46,502 nt of DNA from GCA-002688135 sp964536565. GTDB taxonomy: Bacteria > Patescibacteriota > Patescibacteriia > Magasanikbacterales > GCA-002688135. The notes under the pieces were generated by a model. It made no database searches. It saw nothing but the letters and a program-made list of their open reading frames with translations, and had not been told where the DNA came from. The stretch is from positions 1-46,502 of the forward strand of contig CAZHXK010000001.1 in the NCBI GenBank assembly GCA_964536565.1, written 5' to 3'. Position 1 is the stretch's first letter; every line of letters starts with the position of its first letter. A program made the translations under genes and the position numbers. Of this stretch, positions 30,629-38,701 are shown piece by piece.

Positions 30629-30661
30629 TTTTCCACTAGATCTTTCAAGAGGAACCTTTAA

Positions 30662-31318
30662 ATGAATCAGCCAGCACTTGTAGTCCTTGTCCGTCACATG
30701 GAGTCGGTCGGCAATACCATTAAGAGTGGTGATGAACGAGCCACACACGAACTCCCCATTCACGCATTCCCCATTACGGAGCGTGGTAAAACTCAGGGCG
30801 CAGCAGTACATAAAGTTGTTTCTAGCTATTACGGCAAGTTCGACCATCACTTCTGTTCAACATATCTTCGTACACGCCAGAGCCTAGCTCTCGTTGCCCC
30901 CGATGTTGATCCGACTGAGGACGCGCGACTTGATGAGTGGGATAAGGGCGTCTGGTATCAGATGACCGAAGCAGAAGTTCTGAGGCGATATTCAAACGAG
31001 GATCGTGTTCAGGATAAGACCGGCACGTATCATTACCACGCCCCTGGCGGCGAGACTGGTACAGATGTTGAGTGTCGGATTCGAAGCTTCCTGAATCATC
31101 TACAGCTTAACTGCTCAGGTGAAAAAGTTCTCATCTCGTGTCATGGACGCTGGTTGTTCTTTCTTCAGAAAATTCTACTGAACCATCAAGGCACAACAGT
31201 CACCATGGATACGTACCTCGAAAATGGATCGATTACTGTTCTTCTAGGAAAAGGACGCACACTCACACTTGAACAGTTTGCTATCCCATACAATAATTTT
31301 GGAAACACATCTATATAG
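30662..31318 (+). CDS. Histidine phosphatase family protein
   Basis: A 218-residue phosphoglycerate mutase-like protein. Motifs: VLVRHMESVGNT (His about 12), STYLRTRQS (second Arg), LDEWDKGVW, PGGETGTDVECRI (acid) and LISCHGRWL (second His). The order and spacing match small cofactor-independent-of-metal histidine phosphatases such as CobC/PhoE types. The substrate cannot be told. The ATG follows AAGAGGA by 9 nt. Own promoter and terminator. A second member of the superfamily lies at 15088. Confidence 0.83.
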   Translation: MNQPALVVLVRHMESVGNTIKSGDERATHELPIHAFPITERGKTQGAAVHKVVSSYYGKFDHHFCSTYLRTRQSLALVAPDVDPTEDARLDEWDKGVWYQMTEAEVLRRYSNEDRVQDKTGTYHYHAPGGETGTDVECRIRSFLNHLQLNCSGEKVLISCHGRWLFFLQKILLNHQGTTVTMDTYLENGSITVLLGKGRTLTLEQFAIPYNNFGNTSI

Positions 31319-31321
31319 TAT

Positions 31322-31348
31322 AAACACAGCATTAGGCTGTGTTTTTTG
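31322..31348 (+). terminator. Terminator of the 30662-31318 gene
   Basis: AAACACAGC-ATTAG-GCTGTGTTT then TTT. Confidence 0.88.
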
Positions 31349-31374
31349 TTCTTTACTAAAGGGCTTTTTTAATC

Positions 31375-31740
31375 AAAGAAATCGGCGTGAGCCGAAATTA
31401 TAATCCCTTTCCTTATTGGTTTTCGCCCTTAGATTTTTTCGGGATCAGCGAGACGCAGTTTTTTCAGAAACACATTTTTACTGTCTGAGCATTTGAGCGA
31501 GTTTAAAAATGTGTCTGAAAAATCAAGTCGAGCCCTGAAAATGTCTCGGGCGAGGTTTTTTGTGGCTTTTTTAAAAAAAGTAAGGCCAGCTGGACCTCCG
31601 AGTAAACCAAATCTCGAGTTCTATATAACATACGGTTTCAAAAGCGAAATCCGGATCAAATCAGGGATGACACATTTACGTATAATATACTGAATACCGC
31701 ACGGAATGCCTCATTCTTCAGGATGACGAGCAGATGACAC
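31375..31740. repeat. Hairpin-rich extragenic repeat element
   Basis: No gene. A 19-bp stem (31459-31480 with 31504-31522, two-base bulge) encloses a loop with GAGCATTTGAGCGAG. Further hairpins: CGGC-GTGA-GCCG (about 31383-31394), GCCC/GGGC (about 31535-31553). GGATGAC-type words recur near 31666, 31721 and 31733. The composition is unlike the flanking genes. It resembles the mobile-looking intergenic repeats frequent in Parcubacteria genomes; that comparison is from memory. Confidence 0.55.
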
Positions 31741-31761
31741 GCTGTTGTCGTGACACACCCC

Positions 31762-32823
31762 CTATCCCCCAATCTTAAAGAAACATACATCTCCGTCTTT
31801 CATAATGTATGTCTTTCCCTCTAGCCGTATCTTTCCTGTGCCCTTGAGACCACTCCACCCATTATGCTCAACAAAGTCTTCGTATGTTGCGATTTCGGCT
31901 GCAATAAATTTCTTTTCAAAATCTCCATGGATTTTTCCTGCAGCTTGTGGTGCTGCCGTTCCTTCGTCTATCGTCCATGCTCGTGTTTCTTGTTCACCTG
32001 ATGTCATGTACGTCATGAGGTGTAGAAGTTTGTATCCCGTTGTAATGACGCGAGATAATCCGCTTTCCTCCATTCCGAGTTCCTTCATGAAATCAGCAGC
32101 CTCTTCATCTGAAAGTTCCGAAAGTTCAGCTTCAATTTTTGCAGAAATAGGAACAATCGGACATGAGAAATTTCCTTTGAGTGTTTCTTCTTCTCCCCCT
32201 TCGTCTATATTTTGAATGATGAAGTATGGTTTTGCAGTGAGGAGTGATAGTTGTTTCGCGAGATATTCATCCCCTTCCTCCATGATATCAATAACGGATT
32301 TCCCGTTGTTTAATTGTGTTTTAAATCGTTCGAGAATTTCCGCCTCTTTTTCCATTTCCTTTGTTGATCCCGCTTTCATGACACCTCGTGTTTTTTCTAA
32401 CCGCTTTTCTACTGTAGCGAGATCTGCCATTGCCAGCTCAATAATAATAACATCCAAATCGTTTTCAGGGTCGACTTCTCCGTGTACATGCATGACATCT
32501 TTATCGGTAAACGCTCGAATGACATGTGCGATGGCATCCACCTCTCGAATATGTGCGAGGAACTGATTCCCCAACCCCTCACCTTCGGATGCACCTTTCA
32601 CCAACCCAGCAATATCCACAAATTCAATTGTTGCCGGAATGATCTTCTGCGTGTTTGATATTTCTGCAAGTTTCGCAAGTCGTTTATCTGGGACATCAAC
32701 AATACCGACCGATGGGTCGATCGTGGCAAATGCGTAGTTTGCGATAAGCGTTTGTTTTTTTGTAAGAGCCTTGAACAAGGTTGATTTCCCTACGTTCGGC
32801 AGCCCAACGATTCCTATTTTCAT
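31762..32823 (-). CDS. ychF: YchF/OLA1 family P-loop ATPase
   Basis: A full 353-residue YchF. Residues 7-14 are the P-loop GLPNVGKS, G2 is in NYAFATIDPSVG, G3 DIAGLVKGASEGEGLGNQFL (D-x-A-G), and the usual G4 NKxD is NIDEG-like (QNIDEGG), consistent with ATP preference. A coiled coil (about 130-200) and a C-terminal TGS domain (ARAWTIDEGTAAPQAAGKIH type, then GKTYIMKDGDVCFF) complete it. The family binds ribosomes and takes part in stress responses. It overlaps the upstream Nudix gene by ATGA. Confidence 0.95.
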   Translation of the reverse strand: MKIGIVGLPNVGKSTLFKALTKKQTLIANYAFATIDPSVGIVDVPDKRLAKLAEISNTQKIIPATIEFVDIAGLVKGASEGEGLGNQFLAHIREVDAIAHVIRAFTDKDVMHVHGEVDPENDLDVIIIELAMADLATVEKRLEKTRGVMKAGSTKEMEKEAEILERFKTQLNNGKSVIDIMEEGDEYLAKQLSLLTAKPYFIIQNIDEGGEEETLKGNFSCPIVPISAKIEAELSELSDEEAADFMKELGMEESGLSRVITTGYKLLHLMTYMTSGEQETRAWTIDEGTAAPQAAGKIHGDFEKKFIAAEIATYEDFVEHNGWSGLKGTGKIRLEGKTYIMKDGDVCFFKIGG

Positions 32824-33359
32824 AATAATGTTTTGATTCGTGCTATTCCCTTCATGGTTGGAGGATCGGTTACAATACTATCCGCCTCATCTAATGTGAT
32901 CCAACCTATGGTTGAAAATTCTTTATTGAGTAATGTGTGGTCTGGTTTGAATGCATTCTGTTTCACTGAAAAAAAATACCAAATATCGAAGTGACCAGTG
33001 CACCTTTGACGTGGATTATCTATCACCTTGAATGTCACAAGCTGTGGTATCGTAGGTGTAGGCAATGTGAATCCCCACTCCTCTTGCATCTCTCTGATCA
33101 GCGCTTGGCGTGCAGTCTCTCCCTGATCAATGTGCCCTCCCGTGAATATGTGCAGGTCGGCTTTAATGTGATGCCCAAGAAACACTTTTTTCTGTTCGGG
33201 ATCATACGGCGCGAACATCACATTGATATGTGTATCCGGATTTTCGTCGCGTGTCCACATTCCTTCGTCGATGCGCTGAATGAACTTCTTCCTTAACTCC
33301 TCCTCGCATACCAGCGAATCATGCATTTCCTCCAAAATTGTGCGTATTTCTGCTGGCAT
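32820..33359 (-). CDS. Nudix hydrolase
   Basis: A 179-residue Nudix protein. The box GGHIDQGE-x7-REMQEEWGF (near residues 94-116) is intact. Upstream, HIKADLHIFTGG leads into it and CTGHFDIWYFF follows, giving a nucleotide-type active site. The substrate is unknown. First gene of an operon with ychF. The promoter TTGATA-17-TATACT ends about 9 nt before the ATG, so the mRNA would have almost no leader. Confidence 0.82.
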   Translation of the reverse strand: MPAEIRTILEEMHDSLVCEEELRKKFIQRIDEGMWTRDENPDTHINVMFAPYDPEQKKVFLGHHIKADLHIFTGGHIDQGETARQALIREMQEEWGFTLPTPTIPQLVTFKVIDNPRQRCTGHFDIWYFFSVKQNAFKPDHTLLNKEFSTIGWITLDEADSIVTDPPTMKGIARIKTLL

Positions 33360-33368
33360 AGTGAAGCG

Positions 33369-33397
33369 AGTATAGCAGCCATGCGCTCAGTTATCAA
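33369..33397 (-). promoter_or_regulatory. Promoter of the Nudix-ychF operon (leaderless start)
   Basis: TTGATA (33392-33397), 17 bp ending TGC, TATACT (33369-33374); start codon at 33359. Confidence 0.75.
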
Positions 33398-33401
33398 GAA
33401 C

Positions 33402-33432
33402 AAAAAACCGACCATGAAAGCCGGTTTTTTTA
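33402..33432. terminator. Terminator of the phosphatase gene at 33454
   Basis: ACCGGC-N7-GTCGGT on the minus strand with flanking T-runs on both strands. Confidence 0.75.
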
Positions 33433-33453
33433 AGATTATGCCGATCGTACTTG

Positions 33454-33912
33454 TCACGATCGAGCAGTTTCGAAAGAATGTAACGCTTTTAATTGTGATT
33501 CTTCAAGATGAATCACCGGGCGTTTTAATTTAATCAGCGCAACCGCTTCATCCGCCGTCATGCCTGTTTGTATCAAGTAGGCTGCTACTAATGTCGGTGC
33601 ACGTCCATGACCGTTTTTACAATGCACATACAGTTTTTCGTCTTGCTGGACGAGCGAGATGATCGCATCAATACCGGTTTGCAGTTGTGAAGGTGTTGGT
33701 GGTGTGTGATCTACTGTTGGTAGCCAGAGGAACATTTCTACTCCGTATGGTGCGTCGAGGTTTTCCTTTTCCAGAGAGATGTCCGACTTTACTCCGATGT
33801 TAAGTAGTTCATTTTTGAAATGATCTACACAACATGCGTTCGTCCCGAGGTAGATGTGATCGGTGATTTGGTTATACTCAAAATCTGGCTGGCCTTGCTC
33901 GTGTGCTTGCAT
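33454..33912 (-). CDS. Dual-specificity protein phosphatase-like
   Basis: A 152-residue cysteine phosphatase. The P-loop is HCKNGHGRA (HC-x5-R, Cys about 98), followed by the TLVAAYLIQTGMTADEAVALIK helix pair typical of the DUSP fold. The general acid is probably the Asp of PTVDHTPP (about 66), and the N-terminus YNQITDHIYLGTN is a DUSP start. Substrate: phosphoprotein or phospho-sugar, not settled. It begins 8 nt after the stop of the giant surface gene, so the two may be cotranscribed. Confidence 0.83.
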   Translation of the reverse strand: MQAHEQGQPDFEYNQITDHIYLGTNACCVDHFKNELLNIGVKSDISLEKENLDAPYGVEMFLWLPTVDHTPPTPSQLQTGIDAIISLVQQDEKLYVHCKNGHGRAPTLVAAYLIQTGMTADEAVALIKLKRPVIHLEESQLKALHSFETARS

Positions 33913-33920
33913 ATGACTGA

Positions 33921-36900
33921 TTATTGATTTACTTCTTCTACTGGTGTCTCCTCAATGACTTCTTCGATAGCTGGTTCTGGTTCTACCACCACTTCTGGTT
34001 CTGGTTCAGTTTCTTCTACGATTGGTGTGACGATATTTGGTATTCCCACCTCTTCGACTGGTTCTGGCGTGACCTCCGGAACGACCTCAGGTTCAGTTAC
34101 TGGTTCTTCCTCCACCGCTTCTTGCTCCACTTGCTCTTCGGCCGACTCAACTTCCGCAGAAGCTGGCTCCTCATCTACTTCTGGAATCTCTTCTGGTACC
34201 GTATCTGGTTCTGGATCCATCGGAGTTTCCGTACCCTCTTCGACAACTTCTTCCGGAGGTGTTTCTGTGTCCTCTGCTAGAATTTCTTCTTCTGTTTCTT
34301 CTACTGGATCCGGACTAGATGGTTCTGTTTCATCCGATGCAGTGTCGTGCGGCACTGGATCTGCCTGAGGTGCTTCAAAGTCTAAGTCATCGCCATCTTT
34401 CTGAACGATCCACCAATCAAGCAGCGTGTATTCTGAAAGTGATGAGGACATGGTAATCGTAAATGATTCTCCTGCCACTTTTTGAGAGATATGATAACTT
34501 CGACCAGCGAGATTAGTGAGGAAGCTTACGAAAATCTTTGAGTTGTCGCGTACTGCAGGAGTAATGATTGTGAGTGAGTCAGATCCGCTCTCCATAACCG
34601 CCTCTCCAATAGTTGGAGCGTTGAGGTTCTGTTCGACAACATATTCTTCAGCAGTAATTCGCTTAACACTCATGTTTCCGTCTGTATCAACTCCCCACGT
34701 ACCTCGAGTAGATGTGATTGATGTTGCAAGTAAATCAGATGCAGTGCTTGATGAAATACTTCCATCACTGTTCTCGCCGATAGTCAGTGTCGAGCTTCCC
34801 GCTGTCATTCCGGACCGAACTAACGTTCTGATGTTTCCCATTCCCTCCTCATGTGGCTCCAGCGCAGTCGCTACAATCACCGCACTAACACCCGCCGCAC
34901 CTACCTGGTCATACTTCATGAGATGGCCCGGTTCGCTCGCAGTCACAAGCATATCCCCCACCTCAATGGCTCCATTTTCATCAGTTACATTTGTATTAAC
35001 CAGTCCGGCCAATGCTAGGGCTGCTCTATTTTCTCCTCGTGCACCCATCACAAAAGCAGCAGTGTTTGAAATCACACCAGCTGCAGATTGTGAGTATGCA
35101 TCTTCTACTTTTTTAAATTTACCCGGGAACTCTGGATCTGGCATGATTGTATCTCCAGATTCTACAGCCTGGCCCGGTGACAAATCTACGTACTCCGCAA
35201 GATCACCAATACCGAAGTCGGTTGAGTTTGCGATGAAACTATTTTTCGCGTACACGTTTCCACCTGCTCCAACATGGAATTTAGGAGTCCCTCCATTAGA
35301 GATAGTTAGTAATGTTCTGTCTAAGGAATCAGTTGATGATGTGAGAGCTACATCGCTATTGAAGTGAAACGCAGTTGCGCCAGCTTGATTCTGAACCATC
35401 GATGTGAATGTTGTTGTCGCAAGATTACCACCCTCCAGATCGTATCCGATCTCTAGAATATCTCCCACGATTCCATCTGCAGATGTTGTGGCGAACCGAG
35501 CAAGACTTCCTTGATCGATATCCGTTCCTATAGTTGCGAAAGTGAACCCGTAGCTTCCATCAGAGTTTGCTGGCACCGACAAGAACTTTGAACTAGATGC
35601 GAAGGAGAGGTCTCCGAGGATGTTTACATCTCCCAATGAGTTTATGCCTCCGTGAGATACCGAAAGCCCTCCACCGATTGTCACGTTGCCGCCGATATAT
35701 CCCTCTGCCCTTACGCTCAACCTTCCTGTTTCCACACTACCGATACTTGCTGAGCTTAAATCAGACCCGAACAGATCAATAACCCTAAATGCATCTGTAT
35801 TTTGCGTAGAAATATATGCGTATTTACCCAAAACAGCAACCGCAGTCACACTATCTAAATCTGTAGTATCAGTTAGGTCTGAAGCGATAATCGGGTTTTC
35901 TGGATCCTCGACATCGAATGTGTACAGCGCGTCATTCGTACCATCAACAACATAAACATATTTTCCAGCACTCACCGGACTTCTTGGGGCCTGCATACTT
36001 CCATTGTGTGTACCCACAATTTCAGGAGCTGTGACATCAGTAATATCAATAACATTGAAAAATCCATTTGTCGTTCCACCTGTTGTATACGCATATCGTC
36101 CGGAGACAGTCACTCCGGAGATTGCAATGAGATTCGTCACATCTTTAATTTCACCTACGATTACCGGATGTGTTGGATCTGACACATCGAGAATCTGAAG
36201 TGATTGATCAAGGTAACTTGTTACAAATGCATATTTACCTTGTACAAATACATCTGAAGGCAAATTGAGGTTCGAATTATCCTGAATACCTCCAACTATA
36301 AATGGATTGGTTGGATCTGATACATCAATGATGCGAAGCGAATCATCCGTAGTACTCACGACGTATGCATATTTCCCACTTACAAATACATCAGAAGCAC
36401 CATCCATGTCTGTATTATCCTGGACTCCTCCGACTATTGTGGGATTTGTCGGGTCTGATACATCGATAACCCTGAGAGAATCATCTGTATTACTCACGAC
36501 ATACGCATAGTTTCCTCTAACCGAAAGATCACTGGCTCCATCTAAATTAGTATTATCAGTGAGACCACCAATAATTTCTGGGTTTGCTGGATCGGTTATA
36601 TCTATGATGCGTATAAAATTACTGGAGGAACTTACAAGGTATGCATACTTCCCTTGCACCTGAACCGTATCAAGAAAGTTTAGCAGCGTACCATCTGTCA
36701 TACCTCCAACAATAACAGAGGCTGCGGGCGGTATCTGCGTTACCCCTCCTTTGATGGTGACGTCAGAAGCACTCCCTGCTATCGTCGAACTTGAGTAGTA
36801 CGGGGTGGCTGTTGCGAAGAGAAACTCTCCGTTTATTACCGTGTCCTCGAGATACGCGGTTCCTGACGCAAATACATCTCGAAATGCCGAATCGTATGAT

Positions 36901-38522
36901 CCTATATTAAACGTATTGTTTGTACCCGCTGTTAACTCACCGTTTATAGTGAGCCCTGCATTGAATGTTGATGTTGCATTAACGGTTAGAAGATCTGACG
37001 AGCTATCCCCCATGATTACCGTATCGCCGAAATATGCTGTACCACCAACAGACAAACCATAACCTGGTGTTGATGATGAAATTCCGACAGCCTCATTAGT
37101 GTCATCGATAAAAAGTAGTGGACTCAATGCGCTTTCATCAAACCCAAGATGCGCCGATCCGGAGCTGTACAGCGTACCAGCTCCATCAACAGAGAATTTT
37201 TCATCACCGCTGTTTCGGATAGAAAGAAGTGATCGATTTTGCTGTGCTGTTATCGTTTCATGTGTGTTAACCACAAAGGCGTTTGTTCCATTTGCGTCTG
37301 ACACAAGGGACTGAAGGAGCACATCAGATCCCGTTGCATACACAAACGCTCGGAATGTCGTTCCGTGTCTTAAGGCGAGTAACGGTGCACTCGCGTTTCC
37401 AGAACTGTCTGTAAAAATAATCGCTGGTGTCGTAGAATTCGTAGTAGACTTTCCGTCCTGTGATGACGCGTCAATTTCAACACGCCCAGCTCGAATTTCA
37501 AAATCAGTCCTTGTTTGACCTGGAGATGTGTATACTGAACTCAAAAGAGCTAAGTGTGCGCTTTCCCAGTCTGAACCGTTGTCATCATAACCGACGACTA
37601 GTCGCCCACCATTTGCTGCGCCATCCTGAATTACAATTTGTCCCTCCGCACTGCCAATTCCTTGGGCTCGTTTGATGTACAGCGTGACGTCTTTACTACC
37701 AATAGGACTTGAGTCGCTTGTTCCCAGCATTAGAAGTCCATTAGTAGAGGGAGTTTCGCTGCCATCTTCATCAATAAATGTACGTCCATACAGGTGTGCG
37801 TCGCCATACACATTTGCATCACCAGTGATGTATGCCGTCCCAGATGCAGCTAAATCACCATCCTCATCAACACTAAATTTTTCCGTACCTCCAACTGCTA
37901 GTCCGAGAAGTTTATAGTCTGCTGTTGCGGATGATGGATTGATATATAACACACCACCAGAAGCTGCTGTACTTGTCGGTGTACCAGTGTATGTGAAGTT
38001 TCCGTCGTCATCTGCGGCTGGGATGTAACCACCCGTTCCTCCAGATGTTGAAGTTGCAAGTCCTGAGAGATAGAGGGCGTTATAAGCAAATCCGACATTG
38101 TTGAGCTGTTTACGAGGCGTCATCTCCGAATCTGAAGCAATTGTGACACCAAGAAATACATTGTTTGATTGGAAAATTGTAGGATCGATTGTATTAGTAT
38201 CTGTTCCATCACCTAAATTTACTGAGAAAAAACCACCAGCCACTGCCACTGTGATCGCCGAAGCACTTCCGCATGCACCGCCAGCTGTATATAAACAATT
38301 ACCGCCCGTAGACGCATCATATAGCGCAAACTCTATGGAGTAGTTACCGTCTGTAACCGTAACGCCTGAGTCATCAGAGAGTTTTCCTTGATATGTAATT
38401 ATGCCGTCAAAAGCAGATGCAGGTTGAACAAAAAAAGCACTCACAAAAAGTGAGAGTGCAAAAACCACAGCCAGCAACATGGCTGAAAAATTCTGTCCAA
38501 TTCGTGACAAGAATGGGGGCAT
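33921..38522 (-). CDS. Giant secreted protein with tail-fibre-like head, LVIVD propeller and acidic tail
   Basis: 1533 residues. A signal peptide or anchor covers about 12-38 (ends PASA). Residues 40-150 start ITYQGKLSDDSG, the N-terminal fold seen in many fibre-like surface proteins. Next come beta repeats with the phrase GTEKFSVDEDGDL and variants (about 150-600), as in phage tail fibres. Seven LVIVD blades (about 600-930, each with GKYAYVVS and RVIDVSDPTNP types) should form one seven-bladed propeller. Residues about 1120-1260 resemble the peptidase G2/autoproteolytic fibre chaperone region (AALALAGLVNTNVTDENG). The last 150 residues are E/P/V-rich and acidic, without a sortase motif or helix. 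Extended -10 TGCTATAAT lies at 38537-38545. Confidence 0.75.
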   Translation of the reverse strand: MPPFLSRIGQNFSAMLLAVVFALSLFVSAFFVQPASAFDGIITYQGKLSDDSGVTVTDGNYSIEFALYDASTGGNCLYTAGGACGSASAITVAVAGGFFSVNLGDGTDTNTIDPTIFQSNNVFLGVTIASDSEMTPRKQLNNVGFAYNALYLSGLATSTSGGTGGYIPAADDDGNFTYTGTPTSTAASGGVLYINPSSATADYKLLGLAVGGTEKFSVDEDGDLAASGTAYITGDANVYGDAHLYGRTFIDEDGSETPSTNGLLMLGTSDSSPIGSKDVTLYIKRAQGIGSAEGQIVIQDGAANGGRLVVGYDDNGSDWESAHLALLSSVYTSPGQTRTDFEIRAGRVEIDASSQDGKSTTNSTTPAIIFTDSSGNASAPLLALRHGTTFRAFVYATGSDVLLQSLVSDANGTNAFVVNTHETITAQQNRSLLSIRNSGDEKFSVDGAGTLYSSGSAHLGFDESALSPLLFIDDTNEAVGISSSTPGYGLSVGGTAYFGDTVIMGDSSSDLLTVNATSTFNAGLTINGELTAGTNNTFNIGSYDSAFRDVFASGTAYLEDTVINGEFLFATATPYYSSSTIAGSASDVTIKGGVTQIPPAASVIVGGMTDGTLLNFLDTVQVQGKYAYLVSSSSNFIRIIDITDPANPEIIGGLTDNTNLDGASDLSVRGNYAYVVSNTDDSLRVIDVSDPTNPTIVGGVQDNTDMDGASDVFVSGKYAYVVSTTDDSLRIIDVSDPTNPFIVGGIQDNSNLNLPSDVFVQGKYAFVTSYLDQSLQILDVSDPTHPVIVGEIKDVTNLIAISGVTVSGRYAYTTGGTTNGFFNVIDITDVTAPEIVGTHNGSMQAPRSPVSAGKYVYVVDGTNDALYTFDVEDPENPIIASDLTDTTDLDSVTAVAVLGKYAYISTQNTDAFRVIDLFGSDLSSASIGSVETGRLSVRAEGYIGGNVTIGGGLSVSHGGINSLGDVNILGDLSFASSSKFLSVPANSDGSYGFTFATIGTDIDQGSLARFATTSADGIVGDILEIGYDLEGGNLATTTFTSMVQNQAGATAFHFNSDVALTSSTDSLDRTLLTISNGGTPKFHVGAGGNVYAKNSFIANSTDFGIGDLAEYVDLSPGQAVESGDTIMPDPEFPGKFKKVEDAYSQSAAGVISNTAAFVMGARGENRAALALAGLVNTNVTDENGAIEVGDMLVTASEPGHLMKYDQVGAAGVSAVIVATALEPHEEGMGNIRTLVRSGMTAGSSTLTIGENSDGSISSSTASDLLATSITSTRGTWGVDTDGNMSVKRITAEEYVVEQNLNAPTIGEAVMESGSDSLTIITPAVRDNSKIFVSFLTNLAGRSYHISQKVAGESFTITMSSSLSEYTLLDWWIVQKDGDDLDFEAPQADPVPHDTASDETEPSSPDPVEETEEEILAEDTETPPEEVVEEGTETPMDPEPDTVPEEIPEVDEEPASAEVESAEEQVEQEAVEEEPVTEPEVVPEVTPEPVEEVGIPNIVTPIVEETEPEPEVVVEPEPAIEEVIEETPVEEVNQ
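35760..36730 (-). repeat. Coding repeats for seven LVIVD beta-propeller blades
   Basis: Seven degenerate units of about 130-135 nt within the surface gene, each encoding GxYxY-x-n-IDI/VDV-DP-NP. This is a protein repeat, not CRISPR. Confidence 0.8.
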
Positions 38523-38536
38523 AATCTCTGGCCTAT

Positions 38537-38545
38537 ATTATAGCA
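38537..38545 (-). promoter_or_regulatory. Extended -10 promoter of the LVIVD surface gene
   Basis: TGCTATAAT on the minus strand, about 15 nt before the start codon; no Shine-Dalgarno. Confidence 0.65.
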
Positions 38546-38650
38546 TGTTTTAGTATTTATTTATGCATATTTGTTTACAAAAATGTGTATACATTGTTGA
38601 TGAGTTTTTTCTAAATTTAGTTTTTTTAAAAAGACAGATTGCATTCATGC

Positions 38651-38677
38651 AAAAAAATGCCGAATGGCATTTTTTTG
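38651..38677. terminator. Terminator of the surface operon
   Basis: AAAAAATGCC-ATTC-GGCATTTTTT on the minus strand, symmetric on both strands. Confidence 0.88.
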
Positions 38678-38701
38678 CACTTCTTTATTTCTGTATATGT
38701 C

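Noticed and set aside
33955..34368. Ser/Gly/Thr-rich plus-strand frame at 34 kb
   Set aside because: Antisense of the E/P/V tail of the giant surface protein.
34516..35367. 283-codon plus-strand frame inside the LVIVD surface gene
   Set aside because: Antisense shadow of a well-supported gene; Ser/Pro/Val-rich text mirrors the beta-repeat coding strand.
35760..36730. CRISPR array or tandem DNA repeat
   Set aside because: Units of about 130 nt are degenerate and translate to LVIVD blades; no conserved short repeat with unique spacers.
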